From Betaproteobacteria bacterium (GTDB lineage: Bacteria > Pseudomonadota > Gammaproteobacteria > Burkholderiales > SG8-39), in contig SHXF01000001.1 in the NCBI GenBank assembly GCA_009693435.1, positions 138,832 through 202,831 of the forward strand: 64,000 bases of DNA, given 5' to 3'. A program made the translations under genes and the position numbers. The notes under the pieces were generated by a model. That model did no database searches and was not told the DNA's origin. It saw nothing but the letters and a program-made list of their open reading frames with translations. Positions 54,644 to 64,000 of this stretch are shown piece by piece. Each line of letters begins with the position of its first letter. Positions within the stretch are counted from its first letter, which is position 1.

Positions 54644-55720
54644 ATGACACCGACGGCATCGGACACAGGCCTGGCTGATCCGGCCGCAAGTTTGTCGACG
54701 GGAACGCCGGCGGAATCCGATCTGGCTCGATTCTCGCGCGACATTGCGCCGCTCAACCTGATGCCACTGTGGGAGCGGCGCGCGCGCATGCAGCCGGGCA
54801 GCGATTGCGTGCCGGCGCTGTGGCGCTATGTGGATCTGCGGCCGCAGTTGCTGCGCGCCGCCGGACTGATCAGCAAGCGCCAGGCCGAGCGGCGGGTGCT
54901 GGTGCTGGAAAATCCCAGTCTGCGCGGCAGCACTTTCATCACCCGTTCGCTGTACGCCGGACTGCAGATCATCCTCCCCGGCGAGATCGCGCCCTCGCAC
55001 CGCCATACGCCCAGCGCGCTGCGTTTCATCGTCGAAGGCGAGGGCGCCTATACCGCGGTCGCGGGCGAGCGCACCAAGATGAAACCCGGCGATTTCATCG
55101 TCACGCCCAACTGGGCCTGGCACGACCACGGCAACCTCGGCAGCGATCCTGTGGTGTGGCTGGACGGCCTGGACACGCCGTTCGCGCAGTTCTTCGGCGC
55201 GACCTTCCGCGAAGACTATGCGGAGGAATGTTATCCCGTCATGCGCGATGAAGGCGACAGCGGATACCGCTACGGCGCCAACCTGCTGCCGGTCGATCAT
55301 CGCCCGCAGGGCCTCGCTTCGCCGCTGCTGATCTATCCCTACGACCGCACCCGGGAGGCGCTGGAACGGCTGTCTCGGCACGATACGCCGCACCCCACGC
55401 ACGCCTACAAGCTGCGCTATGCGAACCCGGCCAGCGGCGGTCATCCTTTTCCCACCATGGCGGTGTGCATGCAATTGCTGCCCGCCGGTTTCGCCGGCCG
55501 AGCATCGCGCAGCACCGATGGCACCGTATTCAATGTGGTCGAAGGGGAGGGAACTGCCTGGGTGGGCGACCAACGCTACGCGTTTGCACGGCACGACATC
55601 TTCGTCGTGCCGCCCTGGGTGTCGTTGCGCCTGGAGGCCGCAGGCGACACGGTGCTCTTCAGTTACTCGGATCGCGCGGCGCAGGAGGCGCTCGGTTTCT
55701 GGCGCGAGGAAGCCTCGTGA
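54644..55720 (+). CDS. Gentisate 1,2-dioxygenase-like cupin protein
   Basis: 358 residues. Two cupin domains: the first holds the iron ligands in PSHRHTPSALRFIVEGEG near residue 125 and a later WAWHDHG near 160; the second spans about 265-345 (FNVVEGEG, then PPWVSLRLEA). This matches gentisate/1-hydroxy-2-naphthoate dioxygenases, which cleave gentisate to maleylpyruvate with Fe(II) and O2. Maleylpyruvate isomerase and hydrolase genes are not adjacent. It starts 33 bases after the TctC-type gene. Confidence 0.85.
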   Translation: MTPTASDTGLADPAASLSTGTPAESDLARFSRDIAPLNLMPLWERRARMQPGSDCVPALWRYVDLRPQLLRAAGLISKRQAERRVLVLENPSLRGSTFITRSLYAGLQIILPGEIAPSHRHTPSALRFIVEGEGAYTAVAGERTKMKPGDFIVTPNWAWHDHGNLGSDPVVWLDGLDTPFAQFFGATFREDYAEECYPVMRDEGDSGYRYGANLLPVDHRPQGLASPLLIYPYDRTREALERLSRHDTPHPTHAYKLRYANPASGGHPFPTMAVCMQLLPAGFAGRASRSTDGTVFNVVEGEGTAWVGDQRYAFARHDIFVVPPWVSLRLEAAGDTVLFSYSDRAAQEALGFWREEAS

Positions 55721-55773
55721 GCTATATCTTTTTTATTTCAAAATTGCCCGCGGATGTCCGCAGAAAGGGACCT

Positions 55774-56646
55774 ATGTCAGAAATATTGGCTGAATTATCT
55801 GGTTCCATCGGGTGCTTTTTTCGGGTCGCCTCAATTCTCGCCACGGCAGCCGCAATATTTTGCGCGAGTCCCCTTGCGTTCGCCGCCGACATGCCGATCT
55901 TCGATGCACACCTGCATTACAGCCACGATGCCTGGGAGCGGGTGCCGCCCAAAGAGGCGATAGCGTTGCTGCGCAAGGCCGGCGTGCGCCGGGCGCTAGT
56001 GTCCAGTTCCAACGACGACGGCAACCAGAAACTCCACGCCGAGGCGCCCGACATGGTGCTGCCGTCGCTGCGGCCGTATCGCACCCGCAGCGACGCCGGC
56101 ACCTGGGTGCGCGAGGAGGCGATCATCCCCTATCTGGAAGATCGCCTGAAGCGCTACAAGTACGTGGCGATGGGCGAATTTCACCTGTACGGCGCAGACG
56201 CCGACCTGCCGGTGCCGCGGCGCATGGTGCAACTGGCGAAGCAGCACCAGTTGCTGCTGCACGCGCACTCCGATGCGGATGCCATCGAGCGATTGTTTCG
56301 CCAGTACCCCGAGGCGCGCATCCTCTGGGCGCACTCCGGGTTCATCCGCCCGGAGGAGGTGCGCGACATGCTGAGGAAGCACAGGAACCTGTGGAGCGAT
56401 CTGGCTTTCCGCAGCGAGCATGGGGAGGGCGGCAAGGTGCCCGAGGACTGGCGCGCCGCCTTCATGGAGTTTCCCGAGCGCTTCATGGTGGGCACCGATA
56501 CCTACGTGCCGGAGCGCTGGCATTACGTCGTCGAGCATGCCAGTTGGAGCCGCGCCTGGCTTGCCGATCTGCCGCGCGACGTGGCCGAGCGCATTGCGTG
56601 GAAGAACGGCGAAGCCGTGTTCGGCCGGATGCCGCGGCAGCCGTGA
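55774..56646 (+). CDS. Exported amidohydrolase-like (Amidohydro-rel) protein
   Basis: 290 residues. A hydrophobic signal-like segment (ILATAAAIFCASPLAFAAD) leads to the TIM-barrel metal motif DAHLHYS near 45, GEFHLYG near 140, LHAHSD near 168 and ILWAHSGF near 190, and VGTDTYVPERWHY near 245. It is probably a periplasmic hydrolase or decarboxylase; metal ligands are largely kept. AAAGGGA precedes the ATG. An in-frame GTG at 55717 overlaps the dioxygenase stop and would add about 19 residues. Confidence 0.75.
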   Translation: MSEILAELSGSIGCFFRVASILATAAAIFCASPLAFAADMPIFDAHLHYSHDAWERVPPKEAIALLRKAGVRRALVSSSNDDGNQKLHAEAPDMVLPSLRPYRTRSDAGTWVREEAIIPYLEDRLKRYKYVAMGEFHLYGADADLPVPRRMVQLAKQHQLLLHAHSDADAIERLFRQYPEARILWAHSGFIRPEEVRDMLRKHRNLWSDLAFRSEHGEGGKVPEDWRAAFMEFPERFMVGTDTYVPERWHYVVEHASWSRAWLADLPRDVAERIAWKNGEAVFGRMPRQP

Positions 56647-57071
56647 ATGCAGCGTCTGGCGCCCGCGCCTCGCTTAACGTGTGCGCCGTCGCGGGCGCGC
56701 TGTTCGCGATCCTCTGCAATTGCGTTGCAATCGCCTGTGAGCTACCAGGCGCCACGGTGGTCGATTCGCCGCGCTACACACTCGCCTGGCGTGTCGCGCC
56801 GGGAGAACTCCAGGTGGGCAGGCATTTCAGCATCGACCTGGCGATCTGCGCCAAGACGGGCATCAAGCCACCCGACAGCGTGCGCGTCGATGCGCACATG
56901 CCCGAACACCGTCATGGCATGAACTATCGCGCAGTGGTGGTCGAACAGGGACAGGGGCGCTATCGGGCCGAGGGCCTGATGTTTCACATGCCGGGGCGCT
57001 GGGAACTGCTGTTCGATCTGCGCGGGGGCGGCAGGACAGACCGCATTACTTCGAACGTTGCGCTCGACTGA
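56643..57071 (+). CDS. YtkA-like exported small protein
   Basis: 142 residues from GTG 56643, which overlaps the amidohydrolase stop. A hydrophobic leader (VCAVAGALFAILCNCVAIA) is followed by an Ig-like beta domain: YTLAWRVAPGELQVGRHFSI, HMPEHRHGMNYR and GRWELLFDLRG. MPxHxHGMN is the copper/metal-site motif of YtkA/FixH-like proteins. It is 12 bases before the di-heme peroxidase gene, so the two may act together, as substrate or metal donor. Confidence 0.65.
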   Translation: MNAASGARASLNVCAVAGALFAILCNCVAIACELPGATVVDSPRYTLAWRVAPGELQVGRHFSIDLAICAKTGIKPPDSVRVDAHMPEHRHGMNYRAVVVEQGQGRYRAEGLMFHMPGRWELLFDLRGGGRTDRITSNVALD

Positions 57072-57083
57072 TCCAGTCTTGAC

Positions 57084-58271
57084 GTGTCAAAGCGCCTGCT
57101 CATCGGTGCACTAGCCGCTTTACTCGCCGGCATGCCGTGGCTGTGGGCGTGGAGCGACACGTTGTTGCCGTTCTCCGACGAGGAAGTGCAGGCGATCCTG
57201 CGGCACGGCCCCTGGCCCGTGCCCTGGTCGGCCGATCCCGGCAACCGCGTGTCCGGCCAGGCTGACGCCATACGCCTGGGCGAGCGCCTGTTCTTCGATC
57301 AGCGGCTTTCCGGCAGCGGCACGCTTGCCTGCGCGAGTTGCCACATCCCCGAGCGCAACTGGACCGACGGCCGCAAACAGGCCGTTGGTGTGGCACCGCT
57401 GCCGCGCAACACGCCGCAGATCCTGAATGTCCGCCTGCATCGCTGGTTCGGCTGGGACGGGGCCGCGGACAGCCTTTGGTCGCAGAGCCTGCGGCCCATC
57501 CTCGATGCGCGTGAGTTGAACTCAAGCCCTGCGCAAGTGGCGAGGCTGCTGCGCAGCGATGCGGACCTGACCTGCCGCTACAGGAAAGCGTTCGGCGCGC
57601 CGCCGCCGCCGGAGGATGAAGCGCTGCTGGTCGACGTCGCCAAGGCGCTGGCCGCGTTTCAGGAAACCCTGGACAGCACGCGCACGGCGTTCGACGATTT
57701 TCGCGACGCGCTCGCCGCCGGCGACCGCGCGGCGGCGGGGCGTTATCCCGCTCCGGCCCAGCGCGGTCTGCGGATTTTCATCGGCAAGGGCGCGTGCCGG
57801 ACCTGCCACACCGGCCCCCACTTTACCAACGGAGAATTTCACGACATCGGCGTGCCGTACTTCATTGCGCCGGGCAAGGTCGATGCGGGCAGGCAGGAAG
57901 GCCTGCGCGCACTGCTCGCTTCGCCCTACAACCTGCTCGGCCGCCATAACGATGACAAGGCGCGCAGTACCGCCACCGGCACCCTCCACGTGTCGCCACA
58001 ACACCGCAACTTCGGCGAATTCAAGGTGCCCTCGCTGCGCGACGTCGCGCTGACCGCACCGTACATGCACGACGGCAGCCTGGCCGGCCTGCGCGATGTG
58101 GTGCGCCACTACTCGGAGCTGAACGAAGAGAGATTGCACGCCGACGGCGAGCGGATTCTGAAGCCGCTGCAACTGAGCCTCGGGGAGACGGACGATCTGG
58201 TGGCGTTTCTGGAGAGCCTGACCAGCTACACGGTGCAGCGGCGGCCCGAGGCGCGCGGGGCGTGCCGTTGA
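57084..58271 (+). CDS. Di-heme cytochrome c peroxidase / MauG-family protein
   Basis: 395 residues from GTG 57084. An N-terminal signal/anchor (LLIGALAALLAGMPWLWAW) precedes two CxxCH haem sites, CASCH at Cys83 and CRTCH at Cys238. GERLFFDQRLSG, FKVPSLRDVALTAPYMHDG and a Y-rich C-terminus fit the CcpA/MauG family. Members reduce peroxide or oxidise a protein partner. The adjacent exported YtkA-like protein and amidohydrolase are plausible partners. It ends a compact group that begins with the cupin dioxygenase. Confidence 0.85.
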   Translation: MSKRLLIGALAALLAGMPWLWAWSDTLLPFSDEEVQAILRHGPWPVPWSADPGNRVSGQADAIRLGERLFFDQRLSGSGTLACASCHIPERNWTDGRKQAVGVAPLPRNTPQILNVRLHRWFGWDGAADSLWSQSLRPILDARELNSSPAQVARLLRSDADLTCRYRKAFGAPPPPEDEALLVDVAKALAAFQETLDSTRTAFDDFRDALAAGDRAAAGRYPAPAQRGLRIFIGKGACRTCHTGPHFTNGEFHDIGVPYFIAPGKVDAGRQEGLRALLASPYNLLGRHNDDKARSTATGTLHVSPQHRNFGEFKVPSLRDVALTAPYMHDGSLAGLRDVVRHYSELNEERLHADGERILKPLQLSLGETDDLVAFLESLTSYTVQRRPEARGACR

Positions 58272-58370
58272 AATCCGAGGACAGGTCGCTGCTACGTCAA
58301 GCACCGCAGCGCTGAGGTTGTGTTTCCAATCTGCCGGAAGTGCAAGGTTTCGATGGAGGTAATCGCATTA

Positions 58371-58796
58371 CTACCTGCTGGCAATGCGCTGAAGGGCCTG
58401 AGCGGGGTAGAGGATGGGAATTCCTTGGTATTGTCCACCGAGGCTGTGCAGATCCTGGTCTCCTGAGACGATGAAATCGACCTGCGCGGCAAGGGCACAG
58501 GCGAGGACATGATCGTCGTCGGGATCGTTGGCGATCACGGCAGGGACATCCTGGGGTGTGGCGATCAAGGCAAGGCGATGCAACTCAACAACGAACCTCT
58601 GTGGCGTGAGGCCGGCTTCGGTGAGGCGAGCCGCGAATTTTCGACGCGAAAGAACTTCGAGCAATTCGGCCAGGAGGGTAGCGCTGCTGCAAAGCTCGAA
58701 GACCTGTGCCCGTGCATGGTCAAGCAGGCGTCGCGGCGGCCCGCTATTGGCGATGACTGCCGAGACCAGGATGTTAGTGTCGAGCACCAGCCGCAC
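58371..58796 (-). CDS. PIN-domain toxin (VapC-like)
   Basis: 141 residues, GTG start. Four conserved acids: D6 in LVLDTNILVSA, Glu in LLAELLEVLSR near 46, Asp in NDPDDDHVLACAL near 95 and Asp in IVSGDQDLHSL near 113. PIN toxins are Mg-dependent RNases. It starts two bases after the antitoxin stop, as usual for VapBC-type pairs. Confidence 0.85.
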   Translation of the reverse strand: MRLVLDTNILVSAVIANSGPPRRLLDHARAQVFELCSSATLLAELLEVLSRRKFAARLTEAGLTPQRFVVELHRLALIATPQDVPAVIANDPDDDHVLACALAAQVDFIVSGDQDLHSLGGQYQGIPILYPAQALQRIASR

Positions 58797-58798
58797 GG

Positions 58799-59038
58799 TC
58801 AGCCGCGTCGTGCGGCGTGGTCCTGGCGCGCGGCCTTGATTTCCGCTTCTATCTCGTCGTCGGAGAGAGGGGGCAACCCCAGGGCATCGAGCTTTGCGAG
58901 GGATTCACCCAGCCGCGCCCCGGCGGCGGCACGCTCCTCGCGGGCGGCGAGGAATTCAACAAAGTCTCTGACTTCCTCCAATCGTTGCGGGGGCAGTCTC
59001 TGCATCTTCTCGATCAAAGCTGCTTCGATTGCAGCCAT
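58799..59038 (-). CDS. DUF2281/VapB-like antitoxin
   Basis: 79 residues from ATG 59036-59038, with GAGGAG six bases upstream. The N-terminal MAAIEAALIEKMQRLPPQRLEEVRDF pattern, a helical RLPPERLEEV-type segment, is typical of DUF2281 antitoxins; the C-terminus (LSDDEIEAEIKAARQDHAA) is acidic then basic and probably wraps the toxin. A longer frame to 59116 lacks a ribosome-binding site. Confidence 0.75.
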   Translation of the reverse strand: MAAIEAALIEKMQRLPPQRLEEVRDFVEFLAAREERAAAGARLGESLAKLDALGLPPLSDDEIEAEIKAARQDHAARRG

Positions 59039-59384
59039 GGCATTCTCCTCGCGCGCTCTTTCCGGAGCGTAACTATTCCCGGGATTATATAGAGTCATCC
59101 TTCGGTATCTGCACATTCCTGCCAGGGCGGCAGGCTCGATTGATTTCCACGATACGTTGCCCTCGGTCGGGCGCGCGGTGTATTGACGCCCTTCTCCGAA
59201 AAACCGGGCGGCCTTGCGCTACTCCGTCAGGTCATCGCTGCGGATTCAAGAGAGCGCACGACATCGTCCACCTTGCCATCGGGCGGGAGAACTATCCCGC
59301 GCCGCTGGCGGAAATGCCAGAGGTGTCGACGCACGCAATGATCTGCGTGGACGACATCATGGGCTTCCGGTGTTCCCCGCAGGG
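59039..59384. other. Noncoding or decayed spacer upstream of the PIN module
   Basis: No complete gene is visible. A frame at about 59250-59360 on the plus strand (HDIVHLAIGRENYPAPLAEM) is protein-like but short and lacks a start or family match, so it may be a gene remnant. Only the -10-like element at 59084-59089 is otherwise suggestive. Confidence 0.3.
59084..59089 (-). promoter_or_regulatory. candidate -10 element of the PIN toxin-antitoxin operon
   Basis: TATAAT is read on the minus strand 45 bases before the antitoxin ATG, in an unusually A/T-rich patch. The -35 region is weak, at best 3 of 6 matches at 18 bases. Confidence 0.45.
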
Positions 59385-60524
59385 TCACTTCAGCAGCTTC
59401 CAGTTTCCGTTTTCCACCTTCACCATCACCCGCGCGCGCGCATCGACGCCGTTGTGGTCGTTCGGTTTGGTGTTGTACACGGCGTGCGTTCCGACGACTT
59501 CCTTGACGTTCTCCATGGCGTCGCGCAGCGCGATTCGGAATTCAGCCGTGCCGGGTTTGGCTTTCTTCAGCGCCGGGCCGGCCGCGGCATTCAGCAGCAG
59601 GTAGCTGTCGTAGGCATAGGCGGCGAACGGATTGCGCGCGTCGACGCCGTAGGCGGCATCGTGCAGCTTGAAAAACTCCATCGATACTTTCTTGATCGGG
59701 TTCGAATCGGGCAACTGCTCGGCGACGACCACCGGCCCGGTGGGCGCAATGGCGCCTTCCACCGCCTCGCCGCCGACGCGGATGAAATCGCGATTGATCA
59801 CGCCGTGGGTCTGATAAACCTGTCCCTTGAAGCCGCGTTCCATCAGCGTTGCCTGGGGCAATGCGGCGGGCGTTCCCGAGGCGCCGATGAACACCGCATC
59901 GGGTTTCGCTGAGACAATTTTCAGGATCTGCGCATTGACCGACGTGTCGGGCCGCGCGTAGCGCTCGCTTGCCACCAGCTTGATGCCCGCCGGCGCGATG
60001 CCGCGCTCCAGCGCCTCCAAAGTGAGGTCGCCCCAGCCGTCGGTGAAGCCGATGAAGCCGACGGTCTTCACGTTGCCGGCCTTCATGTGGTCGATGATGC
60101 CGCCTATCATCGTCGGCAGGCCCTGCGGTATGGTGAAGAACCAAAGCGCCTTGTCGGCGGCCACGACGGTGGGCGACATGCACACCTGCGCGGTGCGGCT
60201 CTCCAGCGCCACGTCGGCCATCGCCACGCAGGCGGGCGTGTAGGTCGAGCCGAACACTACATCGACTTTGTCCTCGCTGGTGAGGCGGCGCATCAGCTTG
60301 ACCGCCTCGCCCGGATTGCCGCCGTCATCGAGGATGATGAAGCGCGCCGGTTCGCCGCCCAGCGTCTTCGGCACGATGTTGTAGACGTTGCGATAGGGAA
60401 TGCCGATCGACGCCGCGGGTCCACTCGCCCCGAGGATGACGCCTACGGTGATCTCCGCGGCCGCGCCGGCTGCGACGCCCGACAGTGCAATGGCAAGCAA
60501 CGATGCTGCAATCCGGTTTCGCAT
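59385..60524 (-). CDS. Branched-chain amino-acid-type ABC transporter substrate-binding protein (LivK-like), orphan
   Basis: 379 residues. A signal peptide (about residues 1-23, ending GAAAE) precedes the type I periplasmic-binding fold: ITVGVILGASGPAASIG, DDGGNPGEAVKLMRRL near 65, FGSTYTPACVAMADVA near 90 and AYDSYLLLNAAAGPALKKA near 310. It binds an amino acid or aromatic/carboxylic ligand in the periplasm. No LivHMGF permease or ATPase genes are in the window. Three 16-bp repeats lie upstream. Confidence 0.88.
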   Translation of the reverse strand: MRNRIAASLLAIALSGVAAGAAAEITVGVILGASGPAASIGIPYRNVYNIVPKTLGGEPARFIILDDGGNPGEAVKLMRRLTSEDKVDVVFGSTYTPACVAMADVALESRTAQVCMSPTVVAADKALWFFTIPQGLPTMIGGIIDHMKAGNVKTVGFIGFTDGWGDLTLEALERGIAPAGIKLVASERYARPDTSVNAQILKIVSAKPDAVFIGASGTPAALPQATLMERGFKGQVYQTHGVINRDFIRVGGEAVEGAIAPTGPVVVAEQLPDSNPIKKVSMEFFKLHDAAYGVDARNPFAAYAYDSYLLLNAAAGPALKKAKPGTAEFRIALRDAMENVKEVVGTHAVYNTKPNDHNGVDARARVMVKVENGNWKLLK

Positions 60525-60598
60525 CTTGGTAATTATTCTGTAGAAAAGTCACCAGGCGGCCGCGTGAATGCCCGATTGGGATAAGTCGCGGCGGATGT

Positions 60599-60646
60599 CG
60601 GCATTGAAATTCAGCGGCATTGAAATTCAACGGCATTGAAATTCAT
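60599..60646. repeat. Three tandem 16-bp repeats upstream of the LivK-like gene
   Basis: CGGCATTGAAATTCAG, with A or T in place of the final G in copies 2 and 3, starts at 60599, 60615 and 60631. Each copy contains the palindrome TTGAATTTCAA-like core TTGAAATTCA. They could be operators for the LivK-like gene, which begins 75 bases away on the minus strand, or for lon. Confidence 0.8.
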
Positions 60647-60790
60647 TCGAATCAGGTTCGCGCGCGATGATGCGCGATGATCATACGCGCCGCTGCGGCA
60701 GCGCCGCCCGCGAGCGGTTCGTTCGTGTCCGGATTATTGAAGCGGCGATGCAAAGCACCAGGCGCGTACCCCGTCACTTTTCCTGTCTCA

Positions 60791-60818
60791 CTTGTTTCGG
60801 CGGAATTCGACCGCATAT
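60791..60818 (+). promoter_or_regulatory. candidate sigma-32 (heat-shock) promoter of lon
   Basis: CTTGTTT (60791-60797) and CCGCATAT (60811-60818) are separated by 13 bases. This is near the sigma-32 consensus CTTGAAA-N13-CCCCATNT: 4 of 7 in the first element and all but one of the specified bases in the second. It lies 114 bases before lon. Confidence 0.5.
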
Positions 60819-60932
60819 AGAGGGTGCTGCAGCGCGTGCTTGGCAGCGGTTGCCTGGTTCTCGGTCTGCGCAGGCTCGGATGAATGCGCTGGCGCGGGAT
60901 GATGTTCGACAACAAACGGGTCTGAAAACACC

Positions 60933-63365
<2,433 letters not shown>

Positions 63366-63444
63366 GTTGCAGTGGCCGGCGCGGCATACGCCGCGCCGCT
63401 GCCGTCGCGTATGGTGTCGGTGGCATGGGGGAAGCGGGTGCGGC

Positions 63445-63477
63445 GGCTATTTATATAAAAAATATTTATAAATAGCC
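63445..63477. repeat. A/T-rich perfect inverted repeat downstream of lon
   Basis: GGCTATTTATA (63445-63455) and TATAAATAGCC (63467-63477) are perfect complements around an 11-base A/T-rich loop, about 80 bases after the lon stop. It stands out in the GC-rich background. It may be the lon terminator or a protein-binding site; no clean T-tract follows. Confidence 0.55.
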
Positions 63478-63579
63478 TGTGAACGCCTGTCGTTATCGGC
63501 GCTACTCCGACAATTCTTCATAAAAGTTGTCCCGATTGTTCCGTTCGCGGCAATCGATTCCGCCCTCGCGCGATGGCAC

Positions 63580-63635
63580 CACCGCCGTAGGGCGCGGATT
63601 CATCGCGCCATAGTCGCAGGAACAGCGCCGCTGTT
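63580..63635. repeat. 56-base dispersed repeat, copy 1
   Basis: Identical to 63704-63759 except for two bases, with an offset of 124. It begins CACCGCCGTAGGGCGCGGAT and includes the left arm of the inverted repeat 63587-63659. Confidence 0.85.
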
Positions 63636-63659
63636 CGGCGCGCTGAAGCCGCGCCCTAC
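63587..63659. repeat. REP-like large inverted repeat
   Basis: Arms of 23 bases (63587-63609 and 63637-63659) match at 21 of 23 positions; the left arm opens GTAGGGCGCGGATTCATCGC and the right arm ends GCCGCGCCCTAC. The loop is 27 bases. Only the first 56-base copy has the second arm. Confidence 0.8.
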
Positions 63660-63703
63660 GGCTGCGACTTGCTGCATCTGAAAAGTGCTCGACGCAACGG
63701 CAG

Positions 63704-63759
63704 CACCGCCGTAGGGCGCGGATTCATCGCGCCATAGACGCAGGAACAGCGCCGGTGTT
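63704..63759. repeat. 56-base dispersed repeat, copy 2
   Basis: The second copy of 63580-63635, differing at two positions. It lacks the right arm of the inverted repeat, so it appears truncated on that side. Confidence 0.85.
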
Positions 63760-63762
63760 TGT

Positions 63763-63780
63763 CTAGCCTGGATTTCCACG
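63763..63780. repeat. 18-base direct repeat, copy 1
   Basis: CTAGCCTGGATTTCCACG occurs here and at 63852-63869, 89 bases apart. TAGCCT inside this copy faces AGGCTA at 63791-63796, giving a small inverted repeat. Confidence 0.8.
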
Positions 63781-63851
63781 GACTGAGGTTAGGCTAACAC
63801 GGCTCGGTTTTCGCTGGGCCTTCGGTCTCTCTATACATACGTCAGTCTGTG

Positions 63852-63869
63852 CTAGCCTGGATTTCCACG
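63852..63869. repeat. 18-base direct repeat, copy 2
   Basis: Second copy of CTAGCCTGGATTTCCACG. Here TCCACG faces CGTGGA about 20 bases later. The pair may mark a duplicated element or a structured RNA. Confidence 0.8.
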
Positions 63870-64000
63870 TGCCGGAATTGACCTAACGCGTGGACGATTT
63901 TCCGTCGATTTTACGCGCTCATGCGTAGGGTGTGATTGCCCCACCAGGGTATCTTCACGGGGGAGCCCAGCATTCCTGATGCGATGATGATCGGTAGGTG

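Larger units (their letters stand above)
60525..60932. other. Regulatory spacer between the LivK-like gene and lon
   Basis: This 408-base divergent intergenic stretch holds three tandem 16-bp repeats at 60599-60646, a doubled GCGCGATGAT near 60661-60680, and the sigma-32-like promoter for lon at 60791-60818. No gene is supported. Confidence 0.5.
63366..64000. other. Noncoding repeat-rich end of the window
   Basis: No gene is supported in these 635 bases. They contain an A/T-rich hairpin after lon, two copies of a 56-base repeat, one large inverted repeat and a pair of 18-base direct repeats. The content resembles an intergenic hotspot for dispersed elements; an adjacent mobile element could start beyond base 64000. 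Confidence 0.5.

Overview
The window looks like chromosomal DNA of a GC-rich betaproteobacterium, probably Burkholderiales or a close relative. This rests on the gene order sdhCDAB-sdhE-gltA-sucA-sucB-lpd-zapE with mdh reading away from it, on a Bug/TctC-type solute-binding protein, and on codon use dominated by G/C third positions. No rRNA, tRNA, CRISPR array, prophage or intact insertion sequence was seen.

Layout. (1) 1-6655, minus strand: lipid A aminoarabinose (arn) genes. The usual two-domain ArnA is present as two separate genes, and an HEPN/nucleotidyltransferase toxin-antitoxin-like pair lies between them. (2) 6771-11686, plus strand: alaC, a GNAT acetyltransferase, hom, thrC and a DUF2237 gene (alanine and threonine synthesis). 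(3) 11819-13726, minus: leuA, preceded by a previously hidden 26-codon, leucine-rich leader peptide with its own promoter. (4) 13846-16344: a LigB-type extradiol dioxygenase divergent from a SnoaL-like protein and an FAH-family hydrolase. (5) 16616-18232: a YbiT-type ABC-F ATPase.

(6) 18357-41565: central carbon metabolism. Minus strand: mdh-prpB-prpC-prpD-acnA, joining malate dehydrogenase and aconitase to the methylcitrate cycle. Plus strand: sdhCDAB, sdhE, gltA, sucA, sucB, lpdA, zapE, then acuI and prpE. Acrylyl-CoA reductase and propionyl-CoA synthetase feed propionyl-CoA to PrpC, and the succinate and pyruvate made by PrpB re-enter the adjacent cycle genes. A 64-bp hairpin repeat occurs three times after prpE, and a degenerate inverted copy lies before lpdA.

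(7) 41774-50667: accessory metabolism. It includes a GlcG/HbpS-like protein, a class II aldolase, an orphan TRAP solute-binding protein, and a compact operon of a heme-oxygenase-like diiron enzyme, an alpha/beta hydrolase, an AbrB-like protein and a second heme-oxygenase-like protein that has lost the metal ligands. A TfpX-like protein, a transglutaminase-like protein and a DNA-binding-domain/methyltransferase fusion follow. (8) 50928-58271: acyl-CoA ligase, glutathionyl-hydroquinone reductase, TctC-type binding protein, gentisate 1,2-dioxygenase-like cupin, exported amidohydrolase, YtkA-like protein and a di-heme MauG/CcpA-type peroxidase. (9) 58371-59089: a PIN toxin/antitoxin pair. (10) 59385-63365: an orphan LivK-type binding protein and lon with a sigma-32-like promoter. 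(11) 63366-64000: noncoding, with dispersed and paired repeats.

The strongest candidates for undescribed biology are the active/inactive heme-oxygenase-like enzyme pair (44289-46975), the DNA-binding/methyltransferase fusion with a candidate operator (48772-50323), the apparently leaderless leuA leader peptide (13611-13726), the HEPN-MNT module within the split arn locus, and the amidohydrolase/YtkA/di-heme peroxidase trio. All functions are read from sequence motifs and gene context; no database search was possible.
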